From: Caldilineaceae bacterium
GTDB taxonomy: Bacteria > Chloroflexota > Anaerolineae > Caldilineales > Caldilineaceae
Direction: 5' to 3'
Assembly: GCA_022823185.1 (NCBI GenBank)
Contig: JAJDXQ010000020.1
Span: forward strand, 124,001 to 188,000
Length of the DNA: 64,000 nt
Part shown: in pieces, positions 16,624 to 24,413 of the stretch
How the letters are laid out: each line of letters opens with the position of its first letter
Numbering within the stretch: position 1 is the stretch's first letter
Made by a program: the position numbers and the translations under genes
Notes under the pieces: generated by a model
What the model saw: the letters and a program-made list of their open reading frames with translations, nothing else
Told to the model about the DNA's origin: nothing
Database searches by the model: none

Positions 16624-17877
16624 TTACTCCTGGAATCCATACTGCTCGGCAAATGCGATGAGCGCTTCAGTGAAGAGCTCGGTGGGCGGACGCACCAGGC
16701 CGGCCCCGATTTGGCCGACGCCGGCCTCCTTATGCGCGATGCCGGTGTTTACCCTGGGGGTGATGCCGGTTTCCACGACCGCGCGCAGATCGATTCCCAC
16801 CGGCGTGCCTCTGAAATCAAGTTGCGGGATTGTAAAGGCGGTATGCTCGGCGGCGGTGATTTCGTACATTTCGAGGGTGGCGTTGAGCGCGTCCTGGGGC
16901 GTGCCGCTGACAAAGGTGACGATGGCCGGCGCCGCAGCCATGGCAAATGCGCCCAGTCCCGCGGTCTCGGTTATCGTGCTGTCGCCAATGTCCGGGTTGC
17001 CGTCCTCCGCGCTGAAACCGGGAAAATAGAGACCGACAGGCTGGGGGCATGGCGACGTAAACCAGCGCTCCCCCATCCCGCTGACACGAATGCCGAATTC
17101 AGTTCCGTTTCGCGCCATCGTTGAAACAATCGTGCTCCCCTCGACTCCGTGTCCGGCGTCGGCCATTGCCTTGCAAGCGGCCATCACCGGATTCAGGACG
17201 CTCAGCGCGTTCTCGCCCAGCGCATCAATGACAGCGGCGGCGGTGGCCGGGTCCGGCGCGGCCATCGCGATATGCGGCGCCAGCAACTTGGTAAACAGGA
17301 CTGATCCCGCCTTATTGCGATTGTGACCTTCATCTCCCATGTGCAAAGCTTCCGCCAGCAGGGCACGAATGTCCAGTCCGGAACACGCCTCAATCGCGGC
17401 GCCAAGTACAGGCGCCATCACATCATGCATCCAGCGCAACCGCTCCTGCACCTCTTCACTGTATGCGCCATAGCGCAATACCTTGCCGTACCCTTCGTTG
17501 AGGTTCGAATAGGCGCGATTGCCGTGCGTCTCGTTTTCCACTTCATACACGGCCATGGAGGGCGAAATCACGCCCGCCATGGGCCCAACCGCGTTGTGGT
17601 GATGGCAAGGCGAGAGACGCACTTCACCGCTTGCGATCAGTTGGGCAGCATCCTTCTCCTCTTCGGCTCTCCCTTCGAAGATCAGCGCCCCAATCAATGC
17701 CCCGCGCAGCGGGCCGGACGCATCCTCCCACGCGATCGGGGGGCCGGCATGGAGCAACAGGTCTTGGTGCATGTCCGGAACCGTATCAAGCGCCTTGCCC
17801 AGCCCTGTGAGGACCGGTCTCGCCTCAATCATTCGCTCCACTGCTACGGCATTGGCGTTGTCGATATTGACTGTCAT
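16624..17877 (-). CDS. DUF1116 family protein (YlbE/AllG-like)
   Basis: This 417-residue protein belongs to DUF1116, the family of E. coli YlbE (AllG). That protein, with FdrA (AllF) and YlbF (AllH), forms oxamate carbamoyltransferase in anaerobic allantoin use. ATG 17877 is chosen because GGAGGGG precedes it and the long upstream extension is not conserved in character. Recognisable segments are HHNAVGPMAGVISPSM (residues 113-128), MGDEGHNRNKAG and TSPCPQPVGLYFPGFS. It lies about 96 bases downstream of fdrA. The third subunit (DUF2877) and a carbamate kinase are missing from the window, so the reaction may differ from oxamate carbamoyl transfer. Confidence 0.85.
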   Translation of the reverse strand: MTVNIDNANAVAVERMIEARPVLTGLGKALDTVPDMHQDLLLHAGPPIAWEDASGPLRGALIGALIFEGRAEEEKDAAQLIASGEVRLSPCHHHNAVGPMAGVISPSMAVYEVENETHGNRAYSNLNEGYGKVLRYGAYSEEVQERLRWMHDVMAPVLGAAIEACSGLDIRALLAEALHMGDEGHNRNKAGSVLFTKLLAPHIAMAAPDPATAAAVIDALGENALSVLNPVMAACKAMADAGHGVEGSTIVSTMARNGTEFGIRVSGMGERWFTSPCPQPVGLYFPGFSAEDGNPDIGDSTITETAGLGAFAMAAAPAIVTFVSGTPQDALNATLEMYEITAAEHTAFTIPQLDFRGTPVGIDLRAVVETGITPRVNTGIAHKEAGVGQIGAGLVRPPTELFTEALIAFAEQYGFQE

Positions 17878-17973
17878 GTTGCCCCTCCGGGCGGCGACGG
17901 CACAGCGCCGCGTCGCCTTGCTGTCCTGACGAGCCCAAGCCCCAAACTCTGTGCCAGGGTCTAGCCGCAATTC

Positions 17974-19788
17974 CTACCTGAGTCGCGCCAGCAGTCCGGC
18001 CAGTCTGTTGTCCCCTCCCGCCGGTGGACGCCAATCTACCTGAACGACCTCGGCCCCCTGGGCGCGCAAGCTGTCGGTAAACGACTCGAGTCCGACGTTA
18101 ATGGCCGCAAAGTCAGACGCCTTGGCGGCACAGTCCCGCTCGGAAGGGACATAAGAGTTCGGATCCGATGAGGTGAGAGGTCGATCTTCGCCCGTCTTGC
18201 AAAAGGCGCGCCCGACGGCGTACACGGCCTCGTCGTGCCTGGTGAATACCGCGGCCCCGGCCTCCTCCAGGCGTTCGACCTGCCTGCCCAGACCCTGGGG
18301 ATCGGCATCCGTGCCAATGACAACTGCGACAACAGGCATGGATCTCCCATTCCGTGCAGCCGTAACGATGGCTTCTTCGATGGCCGGGCCAAGTTCGCTG
18401 GCCGGGTTCGGGTGCGCGCCATCGCCCAACACGACATCCAGCAGGATGAGTCCAGTCTCCGGATCCTCGGCTTCCTGCAGCAAGCGGCGAATGCGCAAAT
18501 CGTTGTCGAGCATTGGATGCAGCCGCCCTACGGTAAACGCGTCGCCGCCCAGGTCAACCACCGTGTGGCCCTGGCTTCGGTGCGCGTTTTCCATCTGGAG
18601 ACCGCCGGGCAGCGGCCCATTTGAGCGGATGGATGGCAGAAACGCCTGCAGAAGGTAAAGGGCTTCGTAGGCTAGCGTGCCGCCGGAGTACAGCGCCCGC
18701 AGGCAGGAGCCCGGACGCACCGGAGAGACGCGTTGCCCTGGTGCACCAGTTGGCTGAAAGGACTCTGCGGGATTCCCGGAAGGGTGATCTGAACCCGACG
18801 CGGCCAAATTTTGGACTGCCAGTTCCGCGGTCCCGTCCAAAGTCTCGGCGAAAGAGATGCCGGCAGCGGGCCACGCCGCGTTGGGCTCCCCGAAATGACC
18901 GATAAAGTTCACGACAACCGGTTTATCGCAGGCCTCCGCTGCGGACAAGAGCTGCATCGCGACCGACGAAGAAGGGGGTTTGGACACGATCACAATCAAG
19001 TCCGTATTGGCGTCCTCTCTCAAGAGGGTCAGAGCCTGTCTTGCCGTCCTCGCTTTGACCGCCGCGGTCAGGTCTCGGCCACCCGTTCCATAGGCTTGGG
19101 AGATTCCTGCCCCCAAACGGTGGATGCCAACCATTACCGCCTGAAGACCGGTACCGGAGGCGGCGACAATGCCGATTCTGCCCTGGCGCACGCGGTTCGC
19201 GAAGCCGAGGCCGACACCATTCACGCGGGCGGTACCGCAGTCCGGGCCCATGATCAGAAGCCCTTTGCCGGCGGCTGATTCCTTGAGCGAAACTTCATCT
19301 TCTACAGACACGTTGTCGCTATACAGAAAGACGTTCTGACCCAAGTTGAGCGCGTCGCGCGCGACCGCGGCGGCGTATGCGCCCGGAACGGAGACGAGCG
19401 TCCAGTCCGCTTCCGGAATCATGCGCGTCGCAGACGAAAGCGTCTTCGGTCGATAGGCGCCAGTTTGCTGAGTTCTGCGCGCTGACAGGAGATCGTCCAC
19501 CTTCGCCAGCGCTGCGCGGCCGGCCTGCTCCGACTCCGCCTGGACCACAAGAATCAGGTCCTCCGGCGCGGCGCGCAGCGCGTCATCGGTGTCAAGCGAG
19601 CTTTGGGTCAAGAGTTCCTTATTGGCCGGCGTGCCCATTACCACGCCGGCGTCCAGGACGCCGGGCAAGTCAGCCAGGGCGCGTTGGAGCTGCATGAGCA
19701 CCACGGAATCGTAGTAGGAACCGGTCCGGACCTCCGCCAGAAGTGCGGAAGCGCCGGCCTCGCCTTTCTGCGCCAAGGGTTCATCCAC
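17974..19788 (-). CDS. fdrA: FdrA family protein (AllF-like, acyl-CoA ligase fold)
   Basis: This 604-residue protein is an FdrA homologue, somewhat longer than the roughly 555 residues of E. coli FdrA. It has the CoA-ligase/succinyl-CoA synthetase-like architecture. Visible are the N-terminal EVRTGSYYDSVVLMQ, a phosphate-loop-like GPDCGTARVNGVGLGFAN, the segment VAASGTGLQAVMVGIHRLGAG and the aspartate-rich LILLDVVLGDGAHP. A Pro/Ser-rich insert around residues 335-365 explains the extra length. I prefer GTG 19788, seven bases after GGGAG, over GTG 19806. Pairing with DUF1116 is the classic arrangement for carbamoyl-group chemistry. It is the first gene of the DUF1116 pair. Confidence 0.85.
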   Translation of the reverse strand: MDEPLAQKGEAGASALLAEVRTGSYYDSVVLMQLQRALADLPGVLDAGVVMGTPANKELLTQSSLDTDDALRAAPEDLILVVQAESEQAGRAALAKVDDLLSARRTQQTGAYRPKTLSSATRMIPEADWTLVSVPGAYAAAVARDALNLGQNVFLYSDNVSVEDEVSLKESAAGKGLLIMGPDCGTARVNGVGLGFANRVRQGRIGIVAASGTGLQAVMVGIHRLGAGISQAYGTGGRDLTAAVKARTARQALTLLREDANTDLIVIVSKPPSSSVAMQLLSAAEACDKPVVVNFIGHFGEPNAAWPAAGISFAETLDGTAELAVQNLAASGSDHPSGNPAESFQPTGAPGQRVSPVRPGSCLRALYSGGTLAYEALYLLQAFLPSIRSNGPLPGGLQMENAHRSQGHTVVDLGGDAFTVGRLHPMLDNDLRIRRLLQEAEDPETGLILLDVVLGDGAHPNPASELGPAIEEAIVTAARNGRSMPVVAVVIGTDADPQGLGRQVERLEEAGAAVFTRHDEAVYAVGRAFCKTGEDRPLTSSDPNSYVPSERDCAAKASDFAAINVGLESFTDSLRAQGAEVVQVDWRPPAGGDNRLAGLLARLR

Positions 19789-19951
19789 AGTTGCACTCCC
19801 ATGCACTGGTGCGGCCGTGGCGATGGCACTTCCTTCGAACCAGGTTTTCGGCTTGGGAAATAGAAGATTTCAGGGGCATTCTACCAGTTTATCAATCGTT
19901 GGAGCAAAGACGGGAGAGAATCGACTTGTCACACTGCGGCTCGCCGCCCGT

Positions 19952-20602
19952 TTACCCGAATTCGGTCTGATTTCCGCCACCGAACGTTTTAGCGAATCTA
20001 TCCCCATTTCTGGCAAGCCGCTCGGAACCTGCCGACAGAACTCTCTGCGCTGCGGAACCGTTCAGCATTGCAGGCAGGGGAATGGGCGCCGCGGGGGGCC
20101 CCGTCGCTGACTGCAGCGACAGTTGCCAGTAGCCGACATCGTGCCAACTCCCCAGCTTGTAGCCTACTCTCTCAAACGCCCCCACAGGTCTGAAGCCGAG
20201 CGACTCGTGAAGGCCGACGCTGGCCGGGTTGGGCAGCGTGATCCCGGCATACGCCCGGAAAATCCCCTGCATTCGCAGAATGGCAAAGAGCGTTTCATAC
20301 AGGGTCCGCCCTACCCCCAGCCGCCTGGCATCGGCGCGGACGTACACCGACACATTTACCGACCACCGGTAGGCGGCTCGCTCGCTGTGCGCGCCCGCAT
20401 AAGCATAGGCCAGCACCTGTCCGCCATAGGCGCAGACGAGCCAGGGATACTGTGTCAAAGTCTTCTGCACGCGGGCTGCAATCTCTCCGCTCGACGGCGG
20501 GTTCAACTCGAAAGAGATTGGCGTATCGCGCACGATGGGCGCATAAATTGCCCGGATGCCAGCCGCATCCTCGGCGGTTGCCAGGCGAAGATGTGCCTCC
20601 AT
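19952..20602 (-). CDS. GNAT acetyltransferase, phosphinothricin/methionine sulfoximine N-acetyltransferase type
   Basis: The GNAT domain covers residues 5-185. Seen are the start RLATAEDAAGIRAIYAPIV, the NPPSSGEIAARV helix, acetyl-CoA motif A at RRLGVGRTLYETL (about residues 94-106) and motif B NPASVGLHESLGFRPVGAFERVG, given here as NPASVGLHESLGF and FERVGYKLG. These match the Pat/MnaT group, which acetylates the amino group of glutamine analogues or methionine derivatives. About 30 residues after the domain are low-complexity. ATG 20602 is the start nearest the domain; ATG 20638 is also possible since neither has a strong ribosome site. It is on its own between fdrA and the RRM gene. Confidence 0.8.
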   Translation of the reverse strand: MEAHLRLATAEDAAGIRAIYAPIVRDTPISFELNPPSSGEIAARVQKTLTQYPWLVCAYGGQVLAYAYAGAHSERAAYRWSVNVSVYVRADARRLGVGRTLYETLFAILRMQGIFRAYAGITLPNPASVGLHESLGFRPVGAFERVGYKLGSWHDVGYWQLSLQSATGPPAAPIPLPAMLNGSAAQRVLSAGSERLARNGDRFAKTFGGGNQTEFG

Positions 20603-20743
20603 GTGGACCTGTCCCGTTTCCGGCGCGCGCTGTCTCATAGGGGCGATGAACAGCGGCGGCCTTGAGCAGAAATAGAGAGCCGCCTCCGGGCGCAAAAAGA
20701 GGCGGCCAAATATGCGAAGTGTGGACGTGAGCGGATCTGTTCG

Positions 20744-21043
20744 CTACCAGCGGTCGCTGCCCCGATCTCGGTATCCGCCTCCCTGGCCCCCGCGATCCTC
20801 ACGCGGGCGCGCTTCATTCACCCTTAGTGCGCGCCCCCCCATTTCCTGGTCATTCAGGGCCGCTATCGCTTCCTCCGCCGCGTCGTCATCCATTTCAACG
20901 AAACAGAACCCGCGAAATCGACCAGTCTCCCGATCCGTAATCATTGCGACGCTTATGATCTCACCATGTTGCGAGAACAGATCCCGTACTTCCTCCTCAG
21001 TCGCTGAGTAGGGCAAGTTGCCCACGTAAATTCGCTTCGACAT
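20744..21043 (-). CDS. RNA-binding protein with one RRM domain
   Basis: This 99-residue protein has a complete RRM: RNP2 IYVGNL (residues 5-10) and RNP1 RGFCFVEM (44-51), followed by a short Arg/Gly tail (PREDRGGQGGGYRDRG). Such small glycine-tailed RRM proteins occur in cyanobacteria and Chloroflexota and are often linked to cold response or RNA chaperoning. ATG 21043 is preceded by a GGGGGG stretch; the upstream ATG at 21064 would add seven non-conserved residues. It is monocistronic as far as can be seen. Confidence 0.92.
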   Translation of the reverse strand: MSKRIYVGNLPYSATEEEVRDLFSQHGEIISVAMITDRETGRFRGFCFVEMDDDAAEEAIAALNDQEMGGRALRVNEARPREDRGGQGGGYRDRGSDRW

Positions 21044-21515
21044 TAGATTGGCCCCCCGACCCATGCTCTACCCTACTGCCTACCGCGCATCAGGACCGAA
21101 CAGTTAGGAAATCCACAGAAATTGAGGCTTTGGAATCCGGCCCGCCCTTTTTTCTACGCCATTGAACTGTTTCCTCGCTCACGTTCAGCGCCAACTGCGG
21201 CTTTCAGTGGTGAATGGTACCCGATGGCCCCTAGTATGCCCCTAATGTTCCAATCTGTCTACCTCTCTATTTCGCCCTCGATTTGGGCCAAATTGCCGCT
21301 TCGCCCGCGTTCCGTATCTTTGGAGTTTCTTTCGTAGTCATTCTGCCCGAATGTTGGGTATGAATAACGTTTGGAATTGGCCGATCCGCGGTGGTACAAT
21401 GGCCCTGCCCTCAGACAAGTCAACCTCTTGGCATGGTTTGGGGTCTCTGAAAAAGTCAGACGCGGGAGACGTTGCGTCGCCGGATGTCCGGGGCGCAGCA
21501 AGGACTACACCTGCA
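21044..21515. other. Intergenic region between trmD and the RRM gene
   Basis: About 470 bases with no convincing gene. Short frames lack ribosome sites and recognisable motifs. On the plus strand, TTGGAA (21371-21376) lies 18 bases before TACAAT (21395-21400), which could start an antisense transcript into the 3' end of trmD; I could not find a gene for it. Confidence 0.4.
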
Positions 21516-22460
21516 TTAACAGTTGGGTTGAGGTTCGTCTGAACTGGCAGGGGCACGCCACCCCTGGCCGGACAGAAACTGACAGTCTTCGGGCGTCAAG
21601 CGACCGGATTCGCCCGCCTCCGCCAGCAAGTCCGGGCGTCTTTCCAGTGTACGCAAGAGGGACTGCTGCCTTCGCCAGCGCTGTACATTTGCGTGGTGTC
21701 CGCTGGTCAAGACCTTCGGAACGCTCTCTCCTCGGAATTCGGGAGGCCGGGTAAACTGGGGTCCTTCCAGGAGGCCGGACAGTCCGTCGGAGAAGCTGTC
21801 ATTGTATGCGCCGGTTTCATGGCCCAGGACGCCGGGCAGCAGACGAGTCACGGCATCGATGATTGCCAGAGCGGCAAGTTCACCTCCGCTGAGGACAAAG
21901 TCGCCAATACTGAGTTCATCCGTGATCAACTGTGATCGAATCCGCTCGTCAACGCCTTCATATCGTCCGCACACGAGCGCCAGCCGGCTGTGCCCGCTGA
22001 GCTCTGCGGCCACGTCCTGGTTGAAGCGGCGCCCCTGGGGCGTGAGGAGAACGACCGGCGCGGGATGTTCCTCAAAGGGCGGCTCGTCAGATTCCCAGGC
22101 GGGCAAGTTGAAGTGGGCTGATGGCTCTGGCAACTGCCAGCCTTGCGGCCGGCTCAGGACCGTCTCGACCGCGCGCACTACCGGCTCGGGGCGCATGACC
22201 ATGCCTCCGCCGCCGCCGTATGGATAGCCGTCACAGGTATGGTGACGATCCGTCGCATAGTCACGAATATTGTGGAGCGTTATTCGTAGAATGCCTTTCT
22301 TCTGCGCTCGGGCCAGAATGCTTTCGGAAAGAGGGCCTGAAAACATTGACGGGAACAGAGTGAAAACATCGAAGTGGATGGCGCCAGGAGCCTCCTCTTG
22401 AACACAGGCTTTGTCGATCTCGTCATCCGTTCGCTGGTCCAGTACCTTACCTTGGGCCAT
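21516..22460 (-). CDS. trmD: tRNA (guanine-N1-)-methyltransferase TrmD
   Basis: TrmD methylates G37 of tRNA and is essential in most bacteria. The knot-forming SAM-binding segments are present: [16 protein letters not shown] (residues 79-94), [12 protein letters not shown] (163-174) and [21 protein letters not shown], given here as [13 protein letters not shown] (184-196). At 314 residues it is longer than the usual 240-250. About 25 extra residues precede the standard start (HFDVFTLFP), about 25 are inserted at residues 105-133, and there is a short C-terminal tail. The start is uncertain because the region before HFDVFTLFP has no strong ribosome site. It is not next to rimM or rpsP, and it lies head to head with the M23 peptidase. 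Confidence 0.93.
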   Translation of the reverse strand: MAQGKVLDQRTDDEIDKACVQEEAPGAIHFDVFTLFPSMFSGPLSESILARAQKKGILRITLHNIRDYATDRHHTCDGYPYGGGGGMVMRPEPVVRAVETVLSRPQGWQLPEPSAHFNLPAWESDEPPFEEHPAPVVLLTPQGRRFNQDVAAELSGHSRLALVCGRYEGVDERIRSQLITDELSIGDFVLSGGELAALAIIDAVTRLLPGVLGHETGAYNDSFSDGLSGLLEGPQFTRPPEFRGESVPKVLTSGHHANVQRWRRQQSLLRTLERRPDLLAEAGESGRLTPEDCQFLSGQGWRAPASSDEPQPNC

Positions 22461-22517
22461 GATTTTCTTTTAGCCGCACTGGGTCTGGCATTCTTCCGCC
22501 GACTGGCGGATTCCGTG

Positions 22518-24206
22518 ATGGACGGCAGCTTTCATCAGCGGCGGCCGAGTCGGTGGAAGCGGTTTCTGCGCCGCATTCGTTACGTCATTGTAGCACAACC
22601 GCAGGAGCTCCAGACAGTCGAAGCCCCCGCCGGCGGAACGCGGCCGTTACGCATGCGGCGTCCGCGCTCTCCTCTGCGGTCCCCGTTTGCCGTAGCCCTG
22701 ACGGTTGTTCTTGTCGGCTGCCTGTATCTTCCTCGCCGCCTCGCGGCCCCCGTAGCTTCTCAGGCGCTCAGGCCCGTTCCGGTACCCGTGCCGGCTCCCA
22801 CCTCCGCCCTTGTTCAAGGCGTCTTGGAAGCGCGGAAGCAAGAGCCGCAATCCGCTTCAGTTGCCAGTTCAACACGCGTCTTGAAACTGTTGCCGGCGTC
22901 GATCGCAAATGCCGCTGAACGGCCGACCATAGAGCAGGCGCCGCTCGTGCAGGTTAATGTTCCCAGTGATGAGGCTGCCGGCTCCGGGTCGGGAACCGCC
23001 AATTCCACTCTGCAGGCTTCTCTGGCGAATGTTTCCGAGACGCAGGACATATCGGCAAGCATCGATCCAATTTATCTCCAGAATCCACCCGTCCTTCCCC
23101 TGCCAGATATGGGCAGCCTGTTCCTGCAAGGACCATACAGAGACGAGCTCAATCCGACTTTTCGTGATGAGTTCGTCTCACGGCCGCCAATGCCGCGGTC
23201 AGGGGAAGATCGACCGGGGGCCTTGAGCACGCCCGTGCCCTCGCAGGCCCAGCAATCCCGTTTTGCCTCCAGGCCGCCGATGGGAGAACTCAATGTGTTG
23301 CGCGCCGAGATCGACAAGGCGCGGGAATCACTGTCCATCCAGGTCGATGCCGGCGCGGACACGGGCATCGCGCCCCGAAGCCCGAGCGGGCCCGGCAGCC
23401 TCTGGCCCTCTTTCGAACCACCTAACACTTTGAGCGGAGAACACTTCTGGCTCGAACCTCCGTTTCCCGGAGGATTCAATCAGATGTACAGCCCGGGCTA
23501 TCAGTTCGGAAGCACAGGGGGCGGCCGGTACCGTATCCATCATGGCGTTGACATCGGCAATCCGATTGGAACGCCGGTGCTCGCGACCGCCTCCGGAGAA
23601 GTCGTTCACGCCGGGCCGGACAATCCCGAGCTGCTGGGTCCGTACAACGACTTCTACGGCAACTCGGTTGTGGTTCGCCTCGACCGCAAACTGGCGACAC
23701 CCCGCGGCAAACAGGACGTATTCGTACTTTACGGCCACCTTGTCAGCGTTGATGTGGAGGAAGGGCAGTGGGTTGGAGCCGGTGACTATTTGGGCGGTGT
23801 CGGCATGACCGGTATCGCCATCGGCCCCCATCTGCATCTGGAGGTCAGAATCGGGCAGAACAGCTACCTGCACACGGTTAATCCCGCTTTGTGGATGCGT
23901 CCGTCTTCCTATACGGGGACGGTCGCGGTGCGCCTGTTGTCCGCGGCCGGCCGAACCTGGCCCGGTGTTCAACTCTCACTCTACCACTACGAAGAGTCCG
24001 GGGTTCGCTGGTTCCGCATGATCGAAACCTATCCTGAACTGGAAAGCATCGGCCCGGATCCGTCGTGGGGCGAAAATGGCGCCTTGAGTCATATCCCAGC
24101 CGGTGTCTATCTCCTGACAGGCTCAGTCAATGGCGAGGAAGTCAGGCAGGAAGTCGTCGTGCGAGATGGGGAAACAACATTTGTGGAGCTGCGCACGCAG
24201 CAGTAG
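22518..24206 (+). CDS. Membrane-anchored M23 (LytM/Gly-Gly endopeptidase type) metallopeptidase
   Basis: From ATG 22518 the protein has 562 residues. A basic N-terminus (KRFLRRIRY) precedes one transmembrane helix (FAVALTVVLVGCLYL). A long Pro/Ala/Ser-rich stalk of about 240 residues follows, then the M23 domain. Its zinc site is intact: HHGVDIGNP (His341/His342, Asp345), YGHL and GPHLHLEV (His438, His440). About 100 more residues form a likely beta domain at the C-terminus. It should cut peptidoglycan cross-bridges outside the membrane. The frame is open back to 22374, but that part lies over trmD on the other strand and is not conserved in character. Confidence 0.88.
   Translation: MDGSFHQRRPSRWKRFLRRIRYVIVAQPQELQTVEAPAGGTRPLRMRRPRSPLRSPFAVALTVVLVGCLYLPRRLAAPVASQALRPVPVPVPAPTSALVQGVLEARKQEPQSASVASSTRVLKLLPASIANAAERPTIEQAPLVQVNVPSDEAAGSGSGTANSTLQASLANVSETQDISASIDPIYLQNPPVLPLPDMGSLFLQGPYRDELNPTFRDEFVSRPPMPRSGEDRPGALSTPVPSQAQQSRFASRPPMGELNVLRAEIDKARESLSIQVDAGADTGIAPRSPSGPGSLWPSFEPPNTLSGEHFWLEPPFPGGFNQMYSPGYQFGSTGGGRYRIHHGVDIGNPIGTPVLATASGEVVHAGPDNPELLGPYNDFYGNSVVVRLDRKLATPRGKQDVFVLYGHLVSVDVEEGQWVGAGDYLGGVGMTGIAIGPHLHLEVRIGQNSYLHTVNPALWMRPSSYTGTVAVRLLSAAGRTWPGVQLSLYHYEESGVRWFRMIETYPELESIGPDPSWGENGALSHIPAGVYLLTGSVNGEEVRQEVVVRDGETTFVELRTQQ
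22587..22595 (-). promoter_or_regulatory. Candidate extended -10 promoter element upstream of trmD
   Basis: TGCTACAAT on the minus strand (22595-22587). No good -35 lies at 17 or 18 bases. The leader to the trmD ATG would be about 120 bases and would run antisense to the first codons of the M23 peptidase gene. Confidence 0.3.
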
Positions 24207-24413
24207 CGCCTTCCTGCGCCTATGGATGGTGTTCAGCGACTTCTTGAGCATTTCGTATTCATCCCCTGTCGCAATGATCTTGCTGGCCCCGCCAGCCGTT
24301 CAGACGATTCCGCTCAAATTGCCGCAGCCTGCGCAGAGCCCTCTTTCATATCCAACCACTCCTAGCCCGCTAAGCCGAGCATAGCCCCCAAAGAATGGTC
24401 ATCTGAAATCCAC

